64,000 nucleotides of DNA from Parasponia andersonii (Eukaryota > Streptophyta > Magnoliopsida > Rosales > Cannabaceae), in NCBI GenBank assembly GCA_002914805.1, contig JXTB01000004.1:2395951-2459950 (forward strand), given 5' to 3'. The notes beneath the pieces were generated by a model that did not search any database, was not told where the DNA came from, and was given only the letters and a program-made list of their open reading frames with translations. The translations under genes and the position numbers were made by a program. Below, one piece after another: positions 27,801-37,115 of this stretch (the stretch's first letter is position 1; each line of letters begins with the position of its first letter).

Positions 27801-30800
27801 TCATTAACGTCCCAACATCAGGAATTCCAGCAGACATAACATCACTAAAATAGTAGAGATAATCTTCAATTTCATCCACAGCAGCAAGAATTGATGAGGT
27901 TATATCTTGAGCTGGACTTCTGTCTCAAAAAGAAAAAATAAATTAATAAACATTGTACGGTAAGTAAAACACATGTATCTGACATTCAAAACCAGAAACT
28001 CCAAATCTTACTTCAGAGCATCGGAGACCAATTCGTTAAGGTCAATGCACTGCTTCTGCAAAAATGTAACCAGATCTAAAAAATAATTTGCATGACGAGC
28101 ACTGGTGACGTATCTATTTACGCTGTCATCTCCAACTGAAAATGTCAAAAGTATATGACAAATCAAAAAAACAATCCAACAATGATAATTTTACTTGAGA
28201 GAAAGGAGAGGAAGATAGAGAGAAAGAGAGACAGAAGATAAACAAGAAAGGGAAAATTAGAAACTCACCAATGTATATATTAAGTGTCAAGTTACGTACC
28301 GCAGTCCGGATCATGCTCTCCTCATGGAAAGCAAATTTTATTGCCTCAACATATAGAGGAAAGGAAACAATTTCGTCCTATATAAGCAAAAGGAGCAGAG
28401 CGAAACATAAAGATTAAAATATACAAACATAAAGCGATTATATCCTATCAATAAAAAATAAATAATAAAAAATAAAAAATAAAAATCAACAAGAGAGAGA
28501 GAGAGAGAGAAGCTAGGTAAGCACTGATGTAGGACAGCCCACACCCAACCAACCCGCCCTAAGCCCTAACAGGACAGCCCAAAGTTGACCAATTGATTTG
28601 AAAATGCCTAAATTGTTCAAGTTCCCATTTACAGTTATACTGTTACACAGAGATTTATTGTTTCTTGCTTTATTTCTTTCTTGGATTTGCTTGCTCACAT
28701 TTTCATTTTTACCCCTTTTAGTTCTCTTTATATTTCCAAACACCTATTTAAGGCTTAGAAACATAGTTTGAATTCATATTATTAAGCAAGTAGGAATTGA
28801 GAAGTGTTATTTTTCTTGAATTAAAATATCTGGGTGATTAGTAGCTTTGGGGAAGATTAATGTTTATGATTTACTTCAAAGGCACAGGCCCTATCGGTAG
28901 TTTCTCCTGGCTGGTGTGCCTTTTGTAGAGATGTCGGAAAAAATATTGATCATTATTTCTTCATTGTAATTTTTCATCGAAGATCTGGGGAAAGTTTTTG
29001 GGTGAATATAAATTATGTTGGGTAATGCCAAGATCATGTACCGTTGTTTTCATTGATTAGTTGGGGAGTTGTGGCAGTAATCGGAGAAGGCTGTTAAGGA
29101 ATATTACTGTTTTGGCTATTCTTTGGGCTGTGTGGAGTGAAAGAAATAATTATACCTTTGAGGATAAAGCATCTACGGAGGAGGAAACTTGGGAAAAAGT
29201 GAAATTTTGGGAGTTCAATAAATTTTCTTTCACTGATTTAGTGACAATTTGGGAGTTGTGAGTTTAGAATGGGTATTGTTATTTTGGATAGAATTACGTT
29301 TCTTTAATTTCTGTGGGGACCTCTCGTTCCCTCCTTTTGTAACTTTTTAATTTTATTTTATATAATTGTTTGTTTCTTATCAAAAAAAAAAAAAAACATT
29401 TCTCGGCTTCTTCAAGAACCTATATTCCACTACATCAATTTGGCAAAGGAGACCCTACCATCGAAGAACAACAAGCAGACAACTAGAGATCTACCCTCTT
29501 GAAAATTTTGCAACTTTTGTATCCTCATTTCTTTTTCGAGTCTACATTACGAATAATTTCTTCTTTCCTCCCCTTGTTTTGGTTTAGTTTGATTATTCGG
29601 TTTCTAAATAGCTAATCGAAATTTTTATTTGAGTGTAAGAGAAGTTTGAGGTAGGACTCTGGGGACTGTGGGGAATTTTCTAATTAGTTGCCAGAGATAA
29701 TGCTTTGTTTAAGAGGAGAGGGGGGAACAAAACAAAACAAAGACAAAGGGTTGATGGTTTATTTCCATCAAATGCCCCTCAAAACAGGGCCAGTGGATTT
29801 CTAATAGAAAAAAATGGTCAGTAAACAAGTCCAAAGGTATGGGTGCACCATTTCAATGAGGTTGAAGATTTAAATGTTCTCAAAAAATTGTTTTAAGTAC
29901 TCATCCACCACAAGCAACAAACACGGCGACCATAGTTGCAATTTTGACTCTTAACTGTTTTAAAAACTGGTGGCCTTATACTCCCTTTCGTGCACCATAA
30001 CATTCATAAAAACTAAATTTATGCATTAAAACACTGCCTCAAACCATTCATTCCACAACCTTGCATCACATTTCCATTTTACATACATCCCCCTCAATTG
30101 ACAAGTAACATTAGCAAACCATTTCAGAGCAATTTCACATAAGAGCTCTAAGTATAATTGTAATTGTGTACAAAGAAAGAAGCAGAGATCTCAGAAAACT
30201 TACATTTTCAGTCGTTACAAGCAGAGAAATTGTATTCTTATCTAGCTTTCGACTTATTGCCCTTCACAGACCATGGACATACAATTCACAACATGGTCAA
30301 TAAAATACATTCAGAAGTATACTTGCTGAAGACAACAAAATAACCAGTTGAAGCAGCTAAGGACAAACCTTAGGAATGATATGTAGTAAGACAATAGGTC
30401 GTGATTTTGGAAGTCAAATGAATATGTTATTAAGTAGTTCATATGTTCATTGCTGAACAAATAATCTGCAAAGTTTATCAAGCAAGAGAAGATCAGCAAA
30501 TTCATTTAAGATTATTCGACTTAAATGGACATTTCATTAAAAAAAAAAAATCTAACATTGGAACTCTTTTTATCAAATAAAAAAATAAGTGATTGCAACT
30601 ATAGATTCTTTATTCCAAATCCAACATACATATGGCATGTTCACTTTCTAGGTTCTGAATCAAAATGCTCACGGTCTGCAGCAACTGAAGTGAAACAGCC
30701 AATGTCCTACTAATCTTTAATATACGTACAAATTCCCCCATTATTTGTTTCTCCATGAAGAGCCTGCAAACATCAACGGCTATGTTAAAAATGCTGATAG

Positions 30801-32324
30801 TAAAACACGTTGAAAAAGGACAAAGCAATTAGAAGGCTCATTATCTAACTCGAAAAAGGCTGAATCATCATGCTGGTCGCCATACGTTATCAACTCCGCA
30901 ATAGATCTAATCGCTTCAATGACAAAATCCTTAAAAAGAAACAATAGAAAAGCATTTGATACGTTAAGAGAAACAAGGAGAATAAGCGCATCAGATAAAA
31001 GAAGAGACATGTTTACCTTGTTAACCTCATTAACAATTTGAACTTTCACTAGCTGATCAGTTAAAGACCTATATCCAGAAATACCATTAGACCACAAAAA
31101 CTAGATAAATATAAAGTATCATTATAACAACTGATAAGCACCCACAGAAATAAGTCTTTCAAAGCACCACGACAGCAAGAATGGACCAGACGAACTCTAT
31201 AAATTGAAGAACTATGCCTAGGAAGCTAACTTAAAAAACAAATCAGCACCAAAAAAACTTCAGAAGGAAATCATATTAGGAAAAATAAAAAAATAAAAAA
31301 AAATTAATCACTTTTTTCTACAAATTTGTCCTTCTTTTATGCCCTGCGATTGTCTATAAACCTAGAAGAATAGAAAAGTTGTAAGCTCTGTAATTACCTA
31401 GAGATTGATATAATTCATTCCAAATTAAAAAGTATCCTCATCAATTTGTGACCATTCAAGTTAAATAAATACAACACCATATGAATTTGCATGTGGAGTT
31501 GGTTGCATTCAGGTCCCTAGATGATCACAATGATAAGGCAAAGATTTTAGGGAATAGTAGAGTCACGATTATAGTGTGAGAAAATCTTGCTTGGAAGGAT
31601 TTGAAAAAATTCGACTGCTTACACTGTCTGCTTTCTTGTTGTATGCAGTATTTCAGAGGACGGCTTCTCCTCCTTAATGAGAACAATCTTTGCCTTTACC
31701 CCACATTTTTCCCATAACTACATCCACCAACAATGAGATAGGAGATAGGAGATAGGAGATAACCCTATTTTAATACCTTGGATGCACTAAACTTTGCTTT
31801 CAGGCCTCTCTTTGTTCAACATATTGAAAATCTAGCCAAGCTTGCACCCTCTCGTCCACTTCCTACGCTTATTTCACAACCCAACTAGCCGTATTTGATA
31901 TCTAAACTCAACATAATCGAAAAGATAGTCGAGCACAAGCGCCCTTCCCATTTTACCTAAACTCTAGAATGAGCCTCACTGAAAAAAACAGCTCATCATA
32001 CACAAATTGCAGAAAAATCTATTTTAACTGACTGTTTAAGGTTCCTATTCGAGCTCAATGGAATCCATTGCTTTGAGTGACATAATCACAGATGAAAAAT
32101 ATAATAATAATTATAAAATTAAGCTTACTATTTAAACTACTTTTCTTCCCCTAACTTATAAAAATAAAAAAAATAAAAATTAATTAAATAAAAATTGAGA
32201 AACAACAAAGCTTTAAAGAACATAAAAATTGAAAGACATTTAGTAGAATTAAGTAATAAATGAATCATGACCTCAAGTTGTCTAAGGAGAAACGATTCCT
32301 GGATCTCCCAGAAAATAACCACAT
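6873..32324 (-). CDS. TT9: TT9/GFS9-like protein (plant CLEC16A homologue, FPL domain), 21 exons
   Basis: Coding exons (minus): 32324-32272, 31068-31017, 30929-30850, 30763-30630, 30465-30369, 30261-30204, 28377-28269, 28135-28012, 27919-27748, 27622-27327, 24260-24172, 23839-23769, 17498-17388, 11343-11278, 10496-10359, 9175-9070, 8514-8443, 8233-8187, 7960-7801, 7629-7463, 7208-6873. All have GT-AG borders, the frame stays open, and the total is 2,538 nt (845 residues plus stop), near the Arabidopsis length. The N-terminus starts [18 protein letters not shown]. The FPL domain spans about residues 36-195 ([41 protein letters not shown]). The C-terminus has [16 protein letters not shown] and [15 protein letters not shown]. 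From the family: Arabidopsis TT9/GFS9 is a Golgi-associated peripheral membrane protein needed for vacuolar trafficking and seed-coat flavonoid deposition. The gene is oddly long only because introns 6, 10 and 12-16 hold transposons. The exons look intact. The ATG was chosen because it matches the family N-terminus and the phase of exon 2. Confidence 0.95.
8541..9031 (+). mobile_element. LINE (L1-type) 3' remnant in TT9 intron 16
   Basis: A plus-strand reading shows the end of a plant L1 ORF2: the zinc-binding RT tail ([16 protein letters not shown]), then [13 protein letters not shown] after a frame change. It ends in an ATAA-repeat tail (about 9,000-9,031). It is 5'-truncated and frameshifted, and antisense to TT9. 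Confidence 0.7.
9430..9995 (+). mobile_element. LINE 3' end with a tandemly repeated 3' UTR
   Basis: The region opens with the L1 ORF2 C-terminal motif FWVLWLEQN. Two adjacent related blocks of about 200 bp follow, at about 9,568-9,765 and 9,787-9,990. Both contain GTGCATCTATGGGTC-like, AGCTGTCATTTTTT, GAGGATCCCTAGT, CTTGTTTCTTCTT and CTTCC(C/T)GGTTTAT. Either the LINE tail was duplicated in tandem or two copies inserted next to each other. It lies in TT9 intron 15, antisense to the gene. Confidence 0.65.
10630..10990 (+). mobile_element. Possible LTR relic with primer-binding site
   Basis: About 10,630-10,825 resembles an LTR end (GTATAGGGTCAGTT, then TATCAATACGAG). It is followed by TGGCACCAAAGCCAGTGG, close to the initiator-Met tRNA primer site of plant LTR elements. 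No coding region follows. Old and broken, and the borders are guesses. Confidence 0.35.
11070..11165 (+). repeat. SINE-like fragment in TT9 intron 14
   Basis: A box-A-like TCAAGTGGTAAAGCC and a box-B-like AGGATTCCGTTCCAC are correctly spaced. GAGGACCTACCTAGAAATAG follows, related to the body of the SINE copies at 17.2 and 62.8 kb. No tail was defined. Confidence 0.5.
11902..16013 (+). mobile_element. LTR element with gag and no visible pol, in TT9 intron 13
   Basis: The 5' LTR is 11,902-12,100 and is shorter than its partner. A tRNA-Met-like primer site (TTTGGTATCACAACC) follows directly. The 3' LTR is about 15,694-16,013. Flanks CACCG and CACCA form a near-perfect 5-bp target duplication. 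The internal part encodes gag-like protein on both sides of a nested solo LTR (13,037-14,940). No protease, RT, RNase H or integrase motif was seen, so it is either a non-autonomous gag-only element or has lost pol. It is broken, and LTR divergence suggests it is old. The solo LTR in EDRF1 at 57,808 is from the same family. Confidence 0.75.
13037..14940 (+). mobile_element. Nested solo LTR, 1.9 kb, chromovirus type
   Basis: This block splits the gag region of the element at 11,902-16,013. The host gag sequence continues on both sides, flanked by AGATC and GGACC (two transitions apart, an aged 5-bp target duplication). Its tail, GGTCGTGACA, matches the LTR tail at the window's left edge. The CpG-rich, arginine-rich open frames at 13.0-13.5 kb lie inside the LTR and are not genes. 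No internal region remains, as expected from LTR-LTR recombination. Confidence 0.75.
16160..16500 (-). mobile_element. LINE (L1-type) 3' remnant in TT9 intron 13
   Basis: A minus-strand reading gives the C-terminal ORF2 pattern ([16 protein letters not shown], then SKALGGFMG). Truncated and decayed. The 3' end is toward 16,160 and lacks a clean poly-A. Confidence 0.5.
17200..17330 (+). repeat. 5'-truncated SINE with poly-A, TT9 intron 13
   Basis: A box-B-like GGATTCGATTCC precedes AGAAACCTACC, AATATGCTAG and TGTCTCCCAAAGATTGTAGG, then a poly-A run at about 17,310-17,325. The same word order occurs on the minus strand at 62.82-62.96 kb, so this is a dispersed family. Confidence 0.6.
17956..18080 (-). 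repeat. tRNA-derived SINE in TT9 intron 12
   Basis: On the minus strand, a box-A-like TAGCTCAGTTTG and box-B GGTTTGAGTCCC are spaced as in tRNA-derived SINEs, ending toward an A-rich tail (T-rich on plus near 17,957-17,970). A short direct repeat TACCTTTTT at both ends may be the target duplication. The family is close to the copy at 24.6 kb. Confidence 0.75.
18258..23540 (+). mobile_element. Ty3/gypsy chromovirus in TT9 intron 12
   Basis: LTRs are 18,258-18,622 and 23,191-23,540, both TG...CA, flanked by perfect AAAAC target duplications (18,253-18,257 and 23,541-23,545). A primer site TTTGGTATCAGAGCC follows the 5' LTR. In order along the plus strand: gag (about 18.65-19.7 kb), protease region, RT with FDDLLVYS (about 20.6-21.25 kb), RNase H, integrase (about 21.8-22.9 kb), and a C-terminal chromodomain-like segment with [20 protein letters not shown] order and the chromodomain place it in chromoviruses. 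Small size and short LTRs suggest the Reina clade (inference). It is broken, with roughly ten or more disruptions, and the LTRs differ by roughly 6-8% by eye. It lies antisense to TT9. Confidence 0.93.
24575..24700 (-). repeat. tRNA-derived SINE with 17-bp target duplication, TT9 intron 10
   Basis: On the minus strand it starts with GATTGAGGCTTAGCTC (box A TTAGCTCAATTGG), then box B GGGTTCAAATCC, and ends in poly-A. Perfect direct repeats CTAAAATTTCAATTTAC flank it at 24,558-24,574 and 24,701-24,717, the mark of LINE-driven insertion. The body is related to the SINE at 17,956-18,080. Confidence 0.93.
25280..25800 (-). mobile_element. LINE (L1-type) 3' remnant in TT9 intron 10
   Basis: A minus-strand reading shows the ORF2 C-terminal pattern ([12 protein letters not shown], then [15 protein letters not shown]) after frame adjustment. 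An (AAAAC)n stretch lies at about 25,330-25,357. Truncated and decayed. Confidence 0.5.
28820..29397 (+). mobile_element. LINE (L1-type) 3' remnant in TT9 intron 6
   Basis: A plus-strand 66-residue frame at 29,061-29,261 ([20 protein letters not shown], then [17 protein letters not shown]) is the typical end of plant L1 ORF2. A 3' UTR and a poly-A run at about 29,383-29,396 follow. It is 5'-truncated and antisense to TT9. Confidence 0.8.
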
Positions 32325-32393
32325 GGCTTGTTTTGGCTTCAACAATCACTCATCCGATTCCCGATTCCAGTAATGAAGATCAACAATTCAACT

Positions 32394-32394
<1 letters not shown>

Positions 32395-32438
<44 letters not shown>

Positions 32439-32452
32439 CAATCAATCAATCA
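32395..32452. repeat. (CT)n and (AATC)n in the TT9 leader region
   Basis: About 20 CT units (GA on the TT9 sense strand) followed by about four AATC units, 70-130 bp upstream of the TT9 ATG. This is probably in the 5' UTR or core promoter. GA-rich leaders are common in plant genes. A regulatory role is inference only. Confidence 0.9.
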
Positions 32453-33229
32453 CAGCCACTGCCGCTTCGGACTTGGGTTTTGGTAACAAACAAAGCTCTT
32501 CTTCTTCTTGATCGCCAAACTGGTTTTTTTTTTTCCCCTTTTCTTTTTTTTTTTTTTTAACGACGAAAGCACTTTTTCTTTTTTTATTTTTTTATTTATA
32601 AGTTTATTTTCCTTCCAGAAAATAAAAGTAAGTGGGACTGAAGTTCCGAAAGTGAAATAAATTGATTATGATGTTCAAATTTTGATAAAATATACGTTAT
32701 TTTTATTTAAATTTATAATAAATAATGATCCTTGTATAAATCCCATTTAAAGTAAATTGATTGACGATTTTCACCAAAAATACAAAACAAAAAAAAGAAT
32801 GTGAAATAAATTGGCATTAAAACACAAAAAAAAAAAAAAAAACCAAAGAATCCAGCACACCGATGACAGCTTGGTTCTCCCAGCCCCAACGAAAAGAAGA
32901 TAAATTTTATTAAATATGTTCTAAATTATATAATTATCTTAATAAAATTAGAAAAAATATGATTAGACCTTATTAAAAAGATTTAATTATCCTCGAGACT
33001 AAAAATTAGTTTTTTTATTTACTTTTTTTTTGTTCTTTTATTTCTTTTTTTCTAAGCTTCTTCTCAATTTTTAGTTTTTTTTTAACTAAATAATTTTTTT
33101 AATAGTCAAAACTTAAAGAAACGTAATATGAGTATAGTTTAAAATAGTTAGTATTTAAATTTTGAAATATTTTGTGATTAATTTTGCATTAAAAATAAAA
33201 TTTTGATTAATTTCTAGAAATTTCTCGAA
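32453..33229. other. Upstream flank of TT9, AT-rich
   Basis: Probable TT9 promoter region, with poly-T/poly-A runs (about 32,520-32,600 and 32,820-32,840). No clear TATA position or motif can be assigned. Confidence 0.4.
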
Positions 33230-34010
33230 ATCTGGACTAACTGTCCTCACGAATGTTGAAACTTTTCGATAAAATTCAATATCATTTCGATGAAATATGT
33301 TTTTATAATGAAATCTGAAAAATTGAATCGAGTTATTATTGAATTCCGTCGAAATTCATCAAATTTCAGGAAATTCCGTTATAAAAATACACTTCATTAA
33401 AATATGATCGAAATAACATCGAATTATCATCGAAATGTATCGAATTTCATCACATTCGATTATAAAACAGGTTTTATTGAAATGTCATCGAAATAACATC
33501 GAATTACTATCAAAATATATCGAATTCTATTGAATTTCACCAGATTCTATTATAAAAACACTTTATTGAAAAGATATCGAAATAACATCGAATTATCATC
33601 GAATTCTACCGAAATTCATCGAATTTCATCAAATTCTATTATAAAAACACATTTCATTGAAATGTGATCAAAATAGCTTCGAATTATCGTCAAAATTAAT
33701 TAAAACTCATCAGATTATATTATAAAAATACACTTTATTGAAATAACATCAAATTATCATCAAAATACATCGAATTTTACTAAATTCTATTATAAAATCA
33801 CACTTCATTAAAATGTCATCGGAATAGCATCGAATTATCATTGAATTCCATCAGATTATATTATTAAAACATACTTCATTGCATAGCATCAAATGATCAT
33901 CGAAATGCATCGAAATTTATCAAATTTTATTAGATTCCTTAATAAAAACACATTTCATTGAAATTATATTGAATTTCATCCAATTAACATCGAAATTTTC
34001 AATATTTATC
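33230..34010. repeat. Degenerate minisatellite rich in ATCGAA words
   Basis: About eight diverged units of 70-90 bp. Each opens with an (A)TTATAAAAACAC(A/T)TT-like phrase, then CATTGAAATGTCATCGAAAT and ATCGAATTATCATCGAA variants. Unit starts fall near 33,379, 33,459, 33,549, 33,638, 33,719, 33,789, 33,860 and 33,940. It is non-coding. Confidence 0.8.
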
Positions 34011-34451
34011 GGGGTAACTAGTCTAAATTTTTAGAAAATTCTTATAAATTGATTCAAATTTAATTTTTAATACAAATCTACAACATAACATCTCAAAACT
34101 CAACTACAAACTATATTAAATTATGCTCACAATATTTAAACATAAAAATTTTTTTATTGTTGACGAGAAAGAGCGAAAACTCGAAGTTCAACTAAGTAAG
34201 AAAGAAAGTACAGAGGAGTAACTACCGAAGATTGTTATTTCCTTTCTTTTTTTTCTTTTGATTTTTTTTTCAAACCAAATAATTAAAACTATACTTTTAG
34301 GTGTATTTTGATCAGAGAGTCATATTTTTTGAACAATTAGTGGAAAAGTCATGTTCTTATAAATAGCTCTTGTTTAGAGCATATTTAATGAAATTTCTTT
34401 AAAAAAAAATGACTTTGTCGGGTACTGGATTTAGACTCACCTGAGACTATA

Positions 34452-35983
34452 GGTCTTATAGAAATGTAACTAAATTTTAGGTCCAATTTCAATAAATGTC
34501 TCTTTGTCAAATGTTATAGCAAAATATTCAGTATATATGTTTATATATCAAATGTAAAATTTTATATACTAAGTATAAAAAATTATATACCCAGTATATT
34601 TCAATATATTAATTAAAATTAGTAGATAAATATATTTACCAAGTATAATTATATATATATACGTGGACATTTCGCTATAAAATTTTAAAAATGGACATCT
34701 ACTTAATTAAATTTAAAATGTTGATCATCCATCTAAATTTTTCTAAGACTATTGGGTTCAAATGGGCCTCATATTTGGACTTGGATCACCTGAAAAGACC
34801 AAAAAAAAACATGGGAAATTTGACGAGAAAATTTAATTTGTTTATGAGAAATTTAAGTAGATGACCAGTATTTTAAATTTGATTATATAGATGACCATTT
34901 TAAAATTCTATAATTAAATGTCTAGGTATATATATATGGGACTCGTTCCCAAATCATACACCAAGTGGACGATTAAGTGGCAGAACATGTCACAAACAGG
35001 ACACACCATCCGACATGTGTCGAGAGTGACTAGTTAGAGGCCACGCGAGTCGCACGTGGTACCACATTGGCCATTGGGCTATCCAAGGTTGGGGCCAAGC
35101 CCACCCTAGACCCTGGATGGACTCGGCCCAGTCCGATTCTTACCTCGACAGCTGGGGCTCGGAAGCCCCAAGAGTCTTCCACCAGAGTACAATGGAAAGC
35201 AACTCACAGCTCCAGACCCAGACAGAGCATTTAATGCGATATTGAGTAGGTGTGCGTAGAGGGCAAGCCGTCTTGATAGAATGACGATTTGTCCAAATCT
35301 CACCCCTGACAGACTCGAGCCATAGGGGACGGCGGAAACTAGGCTACAGTGATGCAGGGGGGATCACGGTAATCTCGACCTATAATTTCTGGAGAAAGTC
35401 TTGAGGAAAAAGGTACTCGGTCCTGAGATTGAGAACCAGGAGGTTCATAATCTCAGGACTATATATATATGAGCCATGCGTCCCCAAAAGGGAGGCATGT
35501 ACGCATACAAAAAGAAATATTTAAAAGTTTACAAGCAAGAAACAAGATATACTCAAACAGATACAGAGAAAAACTGAATCTTTGCTACTTAATCTCAGGG
35601 GTAAATATCTGACTTAATCATCGGAGAGTTTTTGCAGGTGGTCACCCCTGCCTCTCTAACCCTGCCCGAAGCCGGGAGCATTTTGGGATAACAAGGACAC
35701 GTGGACAGTTGGAGGATACAACATCGGCAATTCAGAGATATGTGAACAACTGGTGAAAACCGCTCCAACAACATATTTTTACACTTAGTAGATATGTTTA
35801 TCTACCAATTTCAATTACTGTACTAAAATGTATTTGGTATATAATTTTTAATACTTGGTATATAAAATTCTACAATTCGTATATAAATATATATATATAT
35901 ATATCAGACATTTTGCTATAACATTTGACACATAGAAATTTACTTAAATTGGGCCCAAAATTTAGTCATATTTCTATAATACC
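34452..35983. mobile_element. Long-TIR fold-back element split by a solo LTR
   Basis: The left arm (34,452 to about 34,745) is matched in reverse complement by 34,836-34,936 joined to 35,771-35,983. The ends read GGTCTTATAGAAATGTAAC and GGTATTATAGAAATATGAC. Without the inserted LTR the element would be about 700 bp, with arms of roughly 300 bp and a loop of about 90 bp. It has no coding capacity. Long arms suggest a fold-back or Mutator-type non-autonomous element. No matching 8-9 bp target duplication was seen, so the class is open. Confidence 0.75.
34937..35770 (+). mobile_element. Solo LTR, 834 bp, nested in the fold-back element
   Basis: Starts TGGGACTCG and ends CCGCTCCAACA, flanked by ATATA and ACATA (5-bp target duplication, one mismatch). 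It is much more GC-rich than its surroundings. A TATA-like run near 35,459 sets plus orientation. It interrupts the right arm of the fold-back element exactly. No internal coding region remains. Superfamily not determined. Confidence 0.8.
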
Positions 35984-36082
35984 CTTTGTTTATTATAATT
36001 TTTCAGGTTTCTAATATTTTTACCTACAAAAACTAAAAACAATTACAAAAATATGGATGTCAGTATTTTTTGTTGATTCTCA

Positions 36083-36331
36083 TATAGTTTTTGTTAGAAA
36101 AATATCATTTTTAAAAAATAATTTAGAAAAATATTATTTTTAAAATGATCATTAGTTATCAGCTTTTAAAAGCTGATTACCAGTTACTAGCTACCAATTA
36201 TAAATATCTGTAATTACTAGTTACTAGTACTTGAAAACTAGCTACAGGTTACTGGTTACTATTTTTTAAAAAAAAAATTTATATTTTTTTAAATATTTTT
36301 TTAACAAATTATTTTTCTAATAAAAACCATA
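36083..36331. mobile_element. Small TIR element (MITE), about 249 bp
   Basis: The left end TATAGTTTTTGTTAGAAAAA and the reverse complement of the right end TATGGTTTTTATTAGAAAAA differ by two bases in about 22. The interior is AT-rich with repeated GTTACTAG words. No target duplication recognised, so the superfamily is unknown. Confidence 0.6.
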
Positions 36332-36439
36332 CCATATCTAAAAAAACAGATTCACTATATTTTTTTAATTTTTTTTTAAATATCATACAAAGTCAAATTT
36401 TTACTAGTTTTTCAAAAGTAAAATTACTTTTAATAGTAT

Positions 36440-37115
36440 TCGGAAAGGTGTGGACGAATGATAAGATTGTCACGATAGCATTTAATTGATGTATTTGACC
36501 ATAGTCAAAGAGAACAAAGACCAAGATATGATGACACTGAAAGAGTTATGACCTTTGTCAAAACAGATGGAGTTATATTTGAAGAAGATTATTCTTATGT
36601 TGGCTATGCGTCTAAAGAATGATCCTAGGATGTAAGTTTATTCACTCGATTTCTTTACTATTATTTTTTGTTACTTTTGAGTTCCTTATTAACAAAACAA
36701 CTTTCTATGTTATTTTTGGGATCTTCATCTCTCTACAGAACTTCATATCTTTTACAAAGTTTTGTGAAAATTGTGAGTTGATAGATCAATGTATACCTTT
36801 ATATGCTATTCTTGACATTAAAATTAATTTGAATGATTCAACATAGACTAACACTATATTATATGTTTCTAATTGACAATATTTATATTGTATACATGTT
36901 ATTAATTTTAATACTACTTCTTTTTTGGTTTATGCATGTATTTTTTAAGACGACATCTATCAAGTTGATGTCTTAAGAGTACATGGTTTACATGCCTTAA
37001 TACTAGTTGGATATGGGGTAAAATCAAATGAAATAAATTATTAAAAAGTTAAGAATAACTACTCTATAAAATGGGGACAAAATAAGTTTGATCTAATAAT
37101 GAGATCAAACACACT
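36440..37115 (+). pseudogene. Papain-like cysteine protease fragment (C1A)
   Basis: About 36,540-36,620 reads VMTFVKTDGVIFEEDYSYVG, resembling the papain-family block before the active-site histidine. About 36,980-37,110 reads HGLHALILVGYG, like the family's NHAV..VGYG histidine motif, followed after a stop by KVKNNYSIKWGQN, like WxVKNSWGxxWGENG. In-frame stops, lost Trp residues and no N-terminal half or catalytic Cys mark it as a decayed host-gene copy. It lies among transposons and may have been moved by one (inference). Confidence 0.6.

Noticed and set aside
35106-35303. 65-residue minus-strand frame
   Set aside because: Entirely inside the GC-rich solo LTR at 34,937-35,770; no similarity.
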